A stretch of DNA of 12,504 bases from DATNNN01 sp035601815 (GTDB taxonomy: Bacteria > Pseudomonadota > Alphaproteobacteria > Rhizobiales > Xanthobacteraceae). Positions 1 to 9,314 of the stretch are shown piece by piece. The stretch covers positions 1 to 12,504 of the forward strand of contig DATNNN010000279.1 of the NCBI GenBank assembly GCA_035601815.1. The letters run 5' to 3'. The translations under genes and the position numbers were made by a program. Every line of letters starts with the position of its first letter. Position 1 is the first letter of the stretch. The notes under the pieces were generated by a model. It saw nothing but the letters and a program-made list of their open reading frames with translations, was not told where the DNA came from and did not search any database.

Positions 1-3271
<3,271 letters not shown>

Positions 3272-3353
3272 GATCGACTCCGATTCTACGAAAGCCCGAT
3301 GGTGGCCCGCGCGGGTGCCTGCGTCTACCGGCCTTCGGGCAGCTTGTGGACGG

Positions 3354-4046
3354 CTACGCGAGCTCGACGATCTCGCCCTCTTGCAGCGTGACGCGCCGGG
3401 TCATGCGGTCGGCGAGCGCGAGGTTGTGGGTGGCGATGATCGCCGCCAGCCCCGACGCCTCGACGAGCTTGGTCAGCATGGAAAACACATAGTCCGCGGT
3501 CGAGGGGTCGAGGTTCCCGGTGGGCTCGTCGGCGAGCAGGATGCGCGGCGCGTTGGCGACGGCCCGCGCGATCGCGACGCGCTGCTGCTCGCCGCCGGAA
3601 AGCTCCGCCGGCCGGTGGCTGAGCCGGTCGCGCAAGCCGAGGAAGGCCAGCACCTCGGCGGCGCGGCTCTTCGCCTGGCCCTTGCCGAGCCCATGCACCA
3701 TCTGCGGCAGCATCACGTTCTCGAGCGCCGAGAATTCCGGCAACAGATGGTGGAACTGGAACACGAAGCCGATGTCGTCGCGCCGGATCGCGGTGCGCGC
3801 CAGATCCGGCAGCTTCAGCGTCGCCTTGTCGCCGATATAGACCTCGCCGCCGTCCGGGTGCTCGAGCAGGCCCGCGATGTGCAGGAGCGTCGACTTGCCG
3901 GCGCCCGACGGCGCGATCAGCGCCACGGATTCTCCCGGCCACACGGAAAGCGTGGCGCCGCGCAGGATCTCGAGCACGCTGTCGCCCTGGCGATAACGCC
4001 GCTCGATCGCCTCCAGATGCAGCGCGGGCGCGTTCGACATGGTCAT
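3354..4046 (-). CDS. lolD: Lipoprotein-releasing ABC transporter ATP-binding protein LolD
   Basis: Cytoplasmic ATPase of the Lol complex, which extracts mature lipoproteins from the inner membrane and passes them to the periplasmic carrier LolA. The 230-residue product has all ABC signatures: Walker A APSGAGKST (45-53), Q-loop glutamine in FVFQFHH (Q97), signature LSGGEQQR (149-156), Walker B ILLADEPTGNLD (169-180) and the switch histidine in ATHN (H207). The first Walker A residue is Ala rather than the usual Gly. The ATG at 4046 overlaps the lolC/E stop as ATGA; a second in-frame ATG at 4040 would give 228 residues starting MSNAP, and neither has a clear Shine-Dalgarno sequence, so translation is probably coupled to lolC/E. 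The direct adjacency to the permease and the LolD-type EFSALENVMLPQ region separate it from other MacB-type ATPases such as FtsE. Confidence 0.95.
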   Translation of the reverse strand: MTMSNAPALHLEAIERRYRQGDSVLEILRGATLSVWPGESVALIAPSGAGKSTLLHIAGLLEHPDGGEVYIGDKATLKLPDLARTAIRRDDIGFVFQFHHLLPEFSALENVMLPQMVHGLGKGQAKSRAAEVLAFLGLRDRLSHRPAELSGGEQQRVAIARAVANAPRILLADEPTGNLDPSTADYVFSMLTKLVEASGLAAIIATHNLALADRMTRRVTLQEGEIVELA

Positions 4047-5311
4047 TCGTAGCGCAGCGCCTCGACCGGATCGAGCCGCGCCGCGCGCCACGCCGGATAA
4101 AGCGGCGCGGCGAAGGAAAGGATGAGCGCCATCAGCACCACCACGACGGTCTCGCGCGAATCGATGTCGGCAGGAAGCCGGCTGAGATAATAGAGTTCCG
4201 GCGAGAACAAATCGGTCGACAATAGCCACGAAACGAAGCGGCGGATCTCTTCGATGTTGAGGCAGACGAGCACGCCGAGGAGCACGCCCACCGCCGTGCC
4301 GACGACGCCGATCGAGGCGCCGGTGATGAAGAACACGCGCAGCACCGACGCCTTGCGCGCGCCCATGGTGCGCATGATGGCGATGTCGTGCGTCTTGTCC
4401 TTCACCAGCATGTTGAGGCCGGAGAGGATATTGAACGCCGCCACCACCACGATCAGCGTCAGGATCAGGAACATGACGTTGCGCTCGATCTGCAGCGCAC
4501 TGAAGAAGGTGGCGTTGCGCTGGCGCCAGTCGATGAGAAACACGGGCCTCCCGGCAGCATCGTTGATCAGCCGGCGGTAGCGCTCGATGTCGTCGGGATT
4601 GTCCGTATAGACCTCGATCGCGGTCACGTCGCCCTTGCGGTTGAAGTAGGCCTGCGCCTCGGCCAACGGCATGAACACGAACACCAGGTCGTATTCCGAC
4701 ATGCCGATCTCGAACACCGCCGCCACCTTGTAGGTCTTGATGCGCGGCGTGGTGCCCATGGGCGTCACGGCGCCGCGCGGCGCCACCAGCGTCACCTGGT
4801 CGCCGGCGCGCACGGAAAGCTGGTCGGCGAGGCGCTTGCCGATCACCACTCCCTGCCCTTCGTCGAAGCCGTCCAGCGCTCCCTGACGGATGTTGGGTCC
4901 GATCGCCGGCAGCCGCTTCAAATCCTGCTCGCGCACACCGCGCACCAAGACGCCGCCGGCGTGGAACGGCGAGGACGCGAGCGCTTGGCCTTCGACCAGC
5001 GGCACGGCCAGCGTCACGCCCTTGATGCCGGCGATGCGCTCGGCGACGGCGGCAAAATCGGTGAGCGGCGACTCAATCGGCTGCACCAATGCGTGGCCGT
5101 TGAGGCCCAGGATTTTCGACAACAGCTCCTTGCGAAAGCCGTTCATCACCGCCATCACGATGATGAGGGTGGCAACGCCGAGCATGATGCCAAGGAAGGA
5201 GAAGCCGGCGATGACCGAGATGAATCCTTCCTTGCGCCGCGCCCGTAGATAGCGCAGCGACAGCATCCACTCGAAGGCCGAAAACGGCGAGGTCGCGACT
5301 TTCGCGCTCAT
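4043..5311 (-). CDS. lolC: Lipoprotein-releasing ABC transporter permease, LolC/LolE family
   Basis: Inner-membrane permease partner of LolD for releasing outer-membrane lipoproteins. The 422-residue protein has the layout of the family: a short cytoplasmic N-terminus (EWMLSLRYLRARR), TM1 at about 33-57 (starting VIAGFSFLGIMLGV), a large periplasmic domain (about 58-275), then TM2 (about 279-302), TM3 (about 325-352) and TM4 (about 388-406). The cytoplasmic coupling segment KTHDIAIMRTMGARK (306-320) and the terminal EALRYE are typical. The start is supported by GGAGAGGAG a few bases upstream of the ATG, and the ATG overlaps the proS stop as ATGA. Only one permease gene precedes lolD, so the complex may be a homodimer of this protein, as described for LolF-type systems; the name lolC is conventional and could equally be lolE or lolF. 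Confidence 0.94.
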   Translation of the reverse strand: MSAKVATSPFSAFEWMLSLRYLRARRKEGFISVIAGFSFLGIMLGVATLIIVMAVMNGFRKELLSKILGLNGHALVQPIESPLTDFAAVAERIAGIKGVTLAVPLVEGQALASSPFHAGGVLVRGVREQDLKRLPAIGPNIRQGALDGFDEGQGVVIGKRLADQLSVRAGDQVTLVAPRGAVTPMGTTPRIKTYKVAAVFEIGMSEYDLVFVFMPLAEAQAYFNRKGDVTAIEVYTDNPDDIERYRRLINDAAGRPVFLIDWRQRNATFFSALQIERNVMFLILTLIVVVAAFNILSGLNMLVKDKTHDIAIMRTMGARKASVLRVFFITGASIGVVGTAVGVLLGVLVCLNIEEIRRFVSWLLSTDLFSPELYYLSRLPADIDSRETVVVVLMALILSFAAPLYPAWRAARLDPVEALRYE

Positions 5312-6645
5312 CGGCTTCTCCTCTCCGGCGCGAGCTTCGTCACGGCGTCCTCCGGCGTGAGAAACTCGCGCGCACCGTCGGCGCGGCGCTTGAGCTCGAT
5401 TTGGCCGGTGGCGAGCCCCTTCGGCCCGACCAGGAGCTGCCAGGGCAGGCCGATAAGATCCATGGCGGCGAACTTGGCGCCCGGCCGCTCGTCGAGATCG
5501 TGATAGAGCACCTCGACGCCGCGCGTAGTGAGCTCGCCGTAGAGCTTCTCGCAGGCGCCGTCGGTGGCGGCATCGCCCTGCTTCAGATTCAGGAGACCGA
5601 CCTTGAACGGGGCCACGGCCTCCGGCCACTTGATGCCGGCATCGTCGTGGCTCGCCTCGATGATGGCCGCGAGCAGCCGCGTCGCGCCGATGCCGTAGGA
5701 GCCCATGTGCACCGGCACCACCGCGCCGTCGGGGCCGGTCACCGTCGCCTTCATCGGCTCGGAGTAGTAGGTGCCGAAGTAGAACACCTGGCCGACCTCG
5801 ATGCCGCGCGCCGACACCTGCTTGTCGGCGGGCATCCGTCCGAACGCCTTGGGGTCGTGCTTCTCCGCCGTCGCGGCGTAGAGCGACGTCCAGCGCTCCA
5901 CGATCTTCTGCAGTGCCGTCGCGTCGTCGAAGTCGACGTTCTCGCCCGGCATCTCGAAGTCGAGATAGTCGCGATGGCAGAAAACCTCGCTCTCGCCGGT
6001 GGAGGCGAGAATGATGAACTCGTGGGAGAGATCCCCGCCTATCGGTCCGGATTCAGCGACCATCGGGATAGCCTTCAGCCCCATGCGCGCGAACGTGCGC
6101 AAATAGGCAACGAACATTTTGTTGTAGGAATGGCGGGCCGCCGCCGCGTCGAGGTCGAAGGAATAGGCATCCTTCATCAAGAACTCGCGAGCGCGGTAGA
6201 TGCCGAAGCGCGGCCGCAGCTCGTCGCGGAATTTCCATTGCAGGTGATAGAGGTTGAGCGGGAGCTGCTTGTAGGACTTCACCGAAGCGCGGAAGATGTC
6301 GGTGATCATCTCCTCATTGGTGGGGCCATAGAGCATCTCGCGGTCGTGGCGGTCGCGGATGCGCAGCATCTCCTTGCCGTAGTCGTCGTAGCGCCCGCTT
6401 TCGCGCCAGAGCTCCGCCGACTGCAAGGTCGGCATCAGCATCTCGATGGCCCCGGCTCGGTCCTGCTCCTCGCGCACGATGCGGCAGACGTTCTGCAACA
6501 CGCGCTGGCCGAGCGGCAGGATGGCGTAGATGCCGGCCGCCTCCTGGCGGATCATGCCGGCGCGCAGCATCAGGCGATGCGAGACGATCTCCGCCTCTTT
6601 CGGGTTCTCGCGCAGGGTCGGCAGGAAGTAGCGGGAAAGGCGCAT
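5308..6645 (-). CDS. proS: Prolyl-tRNA synthetase, short alphaproteobacterial type
   Basis: Class II aminoacyl-tRNA synthetase that charges tRNA(Pro) with proline in the cytoplasm. From the ATG at 6645 the product has 445 residues and begins MRLSRYFLP, the family N-terminus; a GTG six bases upstream (6651) is also in frame but less likely. Motif 1 covers about 38-73 (GIYAILPLGQRVL through MPTLQ), motif 2 about 138-163 (KFRDELRPRFGIYR through KDAYSFD), motif 3 about 316-330 (GSYGIGATRLLAAI), and the anticodon-binding domain about 345-440. The long insertion (INS) editing domain between motifs 2 and 3 of the E. coli enzyme (572 residues) is absent; only about 60-90 residues of short linker are present there. 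This is known for alphaproteobacteria such as Rhodopseudomonas palustris, where mischarged Ala-tRNA(Pro) is cleared in trans by ProXp-ala. First gene of the proS-lolC/E-lolD block; no clear Shine-Dalgarno sequence precedes it. Confidence 0.97.
   Translation of the reverse strand: MRLSRYFLPTLRENPKEAEIVSHRLMLRAGMIRQEAAGIYAILPLGQRVLQNVCRIVREEQDRAGAIEMLMPTLQSAELWRESGRYDDYGKEMLRIRDRHDREMLYGPTNEEMITDIFRASVKSYKQLPLNLYHLQWKFRDELRPRFGIYRAREFLMKDAYSFDLDAAAARHSYNKMFVAYLRTFARMGLKAIPMVAESGPIGGDLSHEFIILASTGESEVFCHRDYLDFEMPGENVDFDDATALQKIVERWTSLYAATAEKHDPKAFGRMPADKQVSARGIEVGQVFYFGTYYSEPMKATVTGPDGAVVPVHMGSYGIGATRLLAAIIEASHDDAGIKWPEAVAPFKVGLLNLKQGDAATDGACEKLYGELTTRGVEVLYHDLDERPGAKFAAMDLIGLPWQLLVGPKGLATGQIELKRRADGAREFLTPEDAVTKLAPERRSR
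5312..5330 (-). promoter_or_regulatory. Ribosome binding site of lolC/E inside the proS 3' end
   Basis: On the minus strand the sequence GGAGAGGAGAAGCCG directly precedes the lolC/E ATG. It is the strongest Shine-Dalgarno match among the overlapping genes here and sits within the last codons of proS, so lolC/E can be initiated independently as well as by coupling to proS termination. It also settles the lolC/E start, because the open frame extends much further upstream. Confidence 0.7.
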
Positions 6646-6658
6646 GGACACTCGATTC

Positions 6659-6675
6659 GGGGCCTAGGCCGCCCC
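6659..6675 (-). other. Small hairpin in the proS leader
   Basis: On the minus strand GGGGC and GCCCC pair around a seven-base loop, and the loop region overlaps a perfect 10 bp palindrome, GGCCTAGGCC (6661-6670). It ends 13 bases before the proS ATG. If the promoter candidate at 6683-6710 is real, this hairpin would form the very 5' end of the mRNA, where it could stabilise the transcript. There is no T tract, so it is not a terminator. The role is speculative. Confidence 0.3.
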
Positions 6676-6682
6676 CAGGGCC

Positions 6683-6710
6683 ATCAACGCAGAAGATTTC
6701 CGAATGACAA
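6683..6710 (-). promoter_or_regulatory. Candidate promoter of proS
   Basis: On the minus strand TTGTCA (6710-6705, five of six matches to TTGACA) is followed after 16 bases by GTTGAT (6688-6683, three of six matches to TATAAT). It would start transcription near 6676 and give a leader of about 30 bases. It is the best match I find upstream of proS, but the -10 element is weak, and alphaproteobacterial promoters are loosely conserved. Confidence 0.25.
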
Positions 6711-6807
6711 GAGCCGGTTGCGCCGGGTTTCGCAGACCCAAGATTGCAATGCAATAAACTCCTTCGCACCTGCAAGAATGACAGCGCCGCGAGGCGCGTT
6801 CTAGGGT

Positions 6808-6960
6808 TTCGGCCGTTGGGTACCGGCGGCCGTATGCCGGAACGGCCCAAGTCGTGGGGAGGAAAGAAGTCCAAATCGGCCGGCGCGGAGGCCGCGACAG
6901 CCGCAACAGGACTCTAAGGGAGAAGCGACGGGCGAGCCTTGCTCGCCCGTTTGCCTTTTT
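6808..6960 (+). ncRNA. Candidate small RNA with its own terminator, opposite strand to all genes
   Basis: Three nested or consecutive hairpins can be drawn on the plus strand. The first pairs GGCCGTT (6811-6817) with AACGGCC (6841-6847) and continues as CCGGC (6823-6827) with GCCGG (6836-6840) after a five-base bulge. The second pairs AGTCC (6868-6872) with GGACT (6909-6913), enclosing CGGC (6877-6880) with GCCG (6900-6903) and CGCGG (6884-6888) with CCGCG (6892-6896). The third is the terminator at 6928-6960. The single-stranded link between hairpins one and two contains GGGGAGGAAAG, a purine-rich stretch that could pair with pyrimidine-rich targets. A weak promoter could be ATGACA (6778-6783), 18 bases, TAGGGT (6802-6807). 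I do not recognise the family; it lacks the hallmarks of 4.5S RNA, tmRNA and 6S RNA. Both ends are estimates, and GC-rich DNA forms stems easily. Confidence 0.4.
6928..6960 (+). terminator. Intrinsic terminator reading on the plus strand
   Basis: A perfect 10 bp inverted repeat, ACGGGCGAGC (6928-6937) and GCTCGCCCGT (6941-6950), with a three-base CTT loop, is followed by TTGCCTTTTT. Stem plus T tract is a textbook rho-independent terminator for plus-strand transcription. The T tract overlaps the stop codon of the minus-strand DUF1467 gene. Read on the minus strand the same stem lies just after that stop codon but is followed only by CGCTTCTCCC, so it would be at best a weak terminator or an mRNA 3'-end stabiliser for the nuo-to-DUF1467 transcript. 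Confidence 0.7.
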
Positions 6961-7225
6961 AGCGCCGCGGCGTCTCGAAGGGCATGGGCAGCGTGTCGAG
7001 CGATACAACTCCCGACACCCACAGCGCGTAGCCGGCGCCGAAGATCGCCGCCGAGATGAGTGTGGTGACGAGAAACTTCATCGCAATCATCGGCCGCACC
7101 GGCGCACCCGGATCGTGACCGGCCAGAGGCGCGTCCTGGCGCTCCACTCCCCACGGCAACACGGCGAACCACACCAGCCACCAGATCAGGAAATAGATTC
7201 CAAGGCCGAGGACGACCGCGCTCAT
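6959..7225 (-). CDS. DUF1467 family small membrane protein
   Basis: An 88-residue protein of unknown function. Two membrane helices are clear: residues about 4-26 (VLGLGIYFLIWWLVWFAV) and about 51-72 (FLVTTLISAAIFGAGYALWV). Between them lies a 24-residue polar loop with GVERQDAPLAGHDPGAPVRP, which contains the conserved-looking PWGVE...PGAP segment I associate with DUF1467, a family largely confined to alphaproteobacteria. The ATG lies 1 bp after the mce stop (TAAGATG), so it is almost certainly co-translated with mce; AGCAGG upstream can serve as ribosome binding site. The last gene of the upstream block, followed by a strong hairpin. A link to complex I, membrane physiology or the epimerase is only inferred from position. 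The family assignment is from memory of sequence features; the two-helix membrane nature is directly visible. Confidence 0.88.
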   Translation of the reverse strand: MSAVVLGLGIYFLIWWLVWFAVLPWGVERQDAPLAGHDPGAPVRPMIAMKFLVTTLISAAIFGAGYALWVSGVVSLDTLPMPFETPRR

Positions 7226-7226
7226 C

Positions 7227-7631
7227 TTATGCCTGCTCCAGCTCGACGAGCGTGCCGAGGAAATCCTTGGGGTGCAGGAACAAGACCGGCTTGCCGTGAG
7301 CGCCGATCTTGGGCTCCCCGTCGCCGAGCACGCGGGCGCCCGCCGCCTTCAGTTGGTCGCGCGCCGCTTGGATGTCGGGGACCTCGTAGCAGAGATGATG
7401 AATGCCGCCGTCGGGATTGCGCTCGAGGAACTTGGCGATCGGCGAGTCGGGCCCGAGGGGCGCGATCAGCTCGACCTTCGCGTTGGGCAGCGCGATGAAG
7501 ACGGTGGTGACGCCGTGCTCCGGCTGCGCCACCGGCGCCGACACGTCGGCGCCGAGCCTGTCGCGATAGACCGCGCTCGCGGCTTTAAGATCCCTGACCG
7601 CGATCGCCACGTGGTTGAGCCGGCCGATCAT
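7227..7631 (-). CDS. mce: Methylmalonyl-CoA epimerase
   Basis: Interconverts the (S) and (R) forms of methylmalonyl-CoA, joining biotin-dependent propionyl-CoA carboxylase to B12-dependent methylmalonyl-CoA mutase and so feeding propionyl-CoA from odd-chain fatty acids, valine and isoleucine into succinyl-CoA. In species with the ethylmalonyl-CoA pathway it also acts on ethylmalonyl-CoA. The 134-residue protein is a vicinal-oxygen-chelate fold of two similar halves: LNHVAIAVRDLKAA at the start and GGIHHLCYEVPDIQAA from about 75. Metal-ligand candidates are H7, E54 in VELIAP, H78 or H79 in GIHHLC, and E130 in GTLVELEQ, spaced as in the family. KPVLFLHPKDFLGTLVELEQ near the C-terminus is characteristic of this enzyme rather than of generic glyoxalases. 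It starts 9 bp after rnj and ends 1 bp before the DUF1467 gene; the Shine-Dalgarno sequence is weak. Confidence 0.94.
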   Translation of the reverse strand: MIGRLNHVAIAVRDLKAASAVYRDRLGADVSAPVAQPEHGVTTVFIALPNAKVELIAPLGPDSPIAKFLERNPDGGIHHLCYEVPDIQAARDQLKAAGARVLGDGEPKIGAHGKPVLFLHPKDFLGTLVELEQA

Positions 7632-7640
7632 GGCGTGAGC

Positions 7641-9314
7641 TTATACCTGCAACACGATCACGTGGCATACCGGCTTCTTGCCCCACGCGGCACCCACGGC
7701 GCCCCGCACCGAACGCTCGATCGCCTCCGCAATGGCGTCGGGGTCGCGCCGCCGGGGCTTAGGCAGCGAGGAAAGCGCGCTGTCCACCGCGTCGAGCACG
7801 AACTCCTCGATCGGCGTGCCCTCCAGCATCTCCGGCAGCCCGGCGAGCTCGAGCATGGGCTCGCCCGCGATCTCGCCGCGGCCGCCCAGCGCCAGCGCAA
7901 TGGAAATGACGCCGGCAAAGCTGAGCCGCCGTCGGTCGCCGAGCGCCTTCGAGGCTTCCTCGACCAGGAGCCGGCCGTCGCGATAGAGCCGGCCGGAGTG
8001 CACCTCGTCGATGACACCGGCGGGACCGGGCGCGAGCCGCACCACGTCGCCGTCGCCACACAAGACCACTTCCTTGATGCCCTGCGCGCGCGCGAGCGCG
8101 GCGTGCTCGGAGAGATGCAGCGCCTCGCCGTGTACCGGCACGGAAACCTCGGGCTTGAGCCAGGAATAGAGTGCTGCGAGCTCGCCGCGGCGCGGATGCC
8201 CCGATACGTGCACGAGCTTGATGCGGTCGGTGAGCACCTCGACACCGCGCCGGATCATCTCGTTGACGATGCGGTTCACCGCTTTCTCGTTCCCCGGGAT
8301 CGTGCGCGACGAGAAGATCAGGGTGTCGCCGGGATTGAGCTCGATCTCGGGATGGTCGTCGCCGGCAATGCGGGCGAGTGCGGCGCGCGGCTCGCCCTGG
8401 CTACCGGTCAGGATCACGAGCGTCTTGTCGCGCGGCAGCGTCGAATAGGCGTCGAGACCGCGGAACTGCGGCACGCCGTCGAGGAGGCGCATCTCGCGGG
8501 CGACGTTCACGACCCGCTCCATGGCGCGGCCCACCACCACCACCTCGCGCCCCACCGCCGCCGCGGCGAGCGCCGCCGAGCGAATGCGCGCGACATTGGA
8601 GGCAAACGTAGTGATCGCGACTCGGCCCTTGGCCGCGGCCACGATCGAGGCCAAGCTGTTCGCTACGTCCGTTTCCGACGGCGACTGGCCCTCGCGCACG
8701 GCGTTGGTGGAGTCGCAGATCACCGCCCGCACCCCCTCGGCGCCGAGCGCGCGGAACTTCGCCTCGTCGGTGGTGACGCCGAGCACGGGCGTGTCATCGA
8801 GCTTCCAGTCGCCGGTGTGCACGACGAGGCCAAACGGCGTGCGGATGGCGAGCGCGTTGCTTTCCGGGATCGAGTGCGCCACCGGCACAAACTCCACGTC
8901 GAACGGCCCGATGGTCACCCGCCCGCCCTGCTGGACGATGGTGATCGGAACGCGCGGCGCGTTGTCCTCGCCGGCGCGCTTAGATTCCATGAGCGCCGCA
9001 GTGAACGGCGTGGCAAACACGGGCACCTTCAACTTCGGCCACAGCTCGAACAGCGCGCCCATGTGGTCCTCGTGACCATGGGTGAGAACGATGCCGACGA
9101 GATTGCGCCTCTCCTGCTCGAGGAAGCGGATGTCGGGCATGATGAGGTCGATGCCGGGCAGCGTGTCGTCGGCAAACGACACGCCCATGTCGACGGCGAG
9201 CCAACTGCGCTTGGCCTTGGAGCCGAGGCCGTAGAGGGCGAGATTCATTCCGATCTCGCCCACGCCGCCGAGCGGCACGAACACGAGCGCGTCGGGCTTG
9301 GACGTGGCGTTCAT
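7641..9314 (-). CDS. rnj: Ribonuclease J
   Basis: Metallo-beta-lactamase/beta-CASP ribonuclease with 5'-to-3' exonuclease and endonuclease activity; in rhizobia it matures the 5' ends of rRNA and degrades mRNA alongside RNase E. The 557-residue product starts MNATSKPDALVFVPLGGVGE, with the GGVGEIGMN motif typical of RNase J. Metal ligands appear as HGHEDH (79-84), H147 in PVAHSIPES and D169 in HTGDWKLD. The beta-CASP domain includes CDSTNA and TGSQGEPRAAL; VHVSGHPRRGEL and VPVHGEALHL complete the active site. Residues about 450-557 form the C-terminal domain that mediates dimerisation in the family. The length is normal. The ATG overlaps the birA stop as ATGA and there is no recognisable Shine-Dalgarno sequence, which suggests translation depends on ribosomes finishing birA. 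Confidence 0.97.
   Translation of the reverse strand: MNATSKPDALVFVPLGGVGEIGMNLALYGLGSKAKRSWLAVDMGVSFADDTLPGIDLIMPDIRFLEQERRNLVGIVLTHGHEDHMGALFELWPKLKVPVFATPFTAALMESKRAGEDNAPRVPITIVQQGGRVTIGPFDVEFVPVAHSIPESNALAIRTPFGLVVHTGDWKLDDTPVLGVTTDEAKFRALGAEGVRAVICDSTNAVREGQSPSETDVANSLASIVAAAKGRVAITTFASNVARIRSAALAAAAVGREVVVVGRAMERVVNVAREMRLLDGVPQFRGLDAYSTLPRDKTLVILTGSQGEPRAALARIAGDDHPEIELNPGDTLIFSSRTIPGNEKAVNRIVNEMIRRGVEVLTDRIKLVHVSGHPRRGELAALYSWLKPEVSVPVHGEALHLSEHAALARAQGIKEVVLCGDGDVVRLAPGPAGVIDEVHSGRLYRDGRLLVEEASKALGDRRRLSFAGVISIALALGGRGEIAGEPMLELAGLPEMLEGTPIEEFVLDAVDSALSSLPKPRRRDPDAIAEAIERSVRGAVGAAWGKKPVCHVIVLQV

Larger units (their letters stand above)
6646..6958. other. Intergenic gap between the DUF1467 gene and proS
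   Basis: About 313 bp and the only long non-coding stretch in the window. On the minus strand it holds a weak proS promoter candidate and a leader hairpin close to proS. The half nearer the DUF1467 gene contains three consecutive hairpins, the last followed by a T-rich tract on the plus strand, described separately as a candidate RNA. The segment 6711-6800 is noticeably less GC-rich than its surroundings (for example TTGCAATGCAATAAA) and has a short GGGT/ACCC stem, fitting a regulatory region. Open frames that cross the gap lack recognisable protein features and I regard them as chance. Confidence 0.6.

Noticed and set aside
3272..3353. Possible dnaE promoter: TAGAAT at 3283-3288 on the minus strand, and a CCCGCGCGGG palindrome near 3304-3313.
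   Set aside because: No -35-like sequence lies at 16-18 bases, and a start from this -10 would leave only a few bases before the GTG and cut off the Shine-Dalgarno sequence. The palindrome has no T tract, so it is not a terminator. Read-through from lolD is the simpler view.
5401..6804. Plus-strand open frame opposite proS (467 codons), running into the intergenic gap.
   Set aside because: Antisense to motifs 1-3 of ProRS; no start signal or domain of its own.
6850..6872. GGGGAGGAAAG resembles the conserved 5' region of RNase P RNA (GAGGAAAGTCC).
   Set aside because: The match is interrupted by two extra bases before GTCC, and the remaining roughly 300 bases of RNase P RNA, including the conserved 3' region, are absent before the terminator at 6960.
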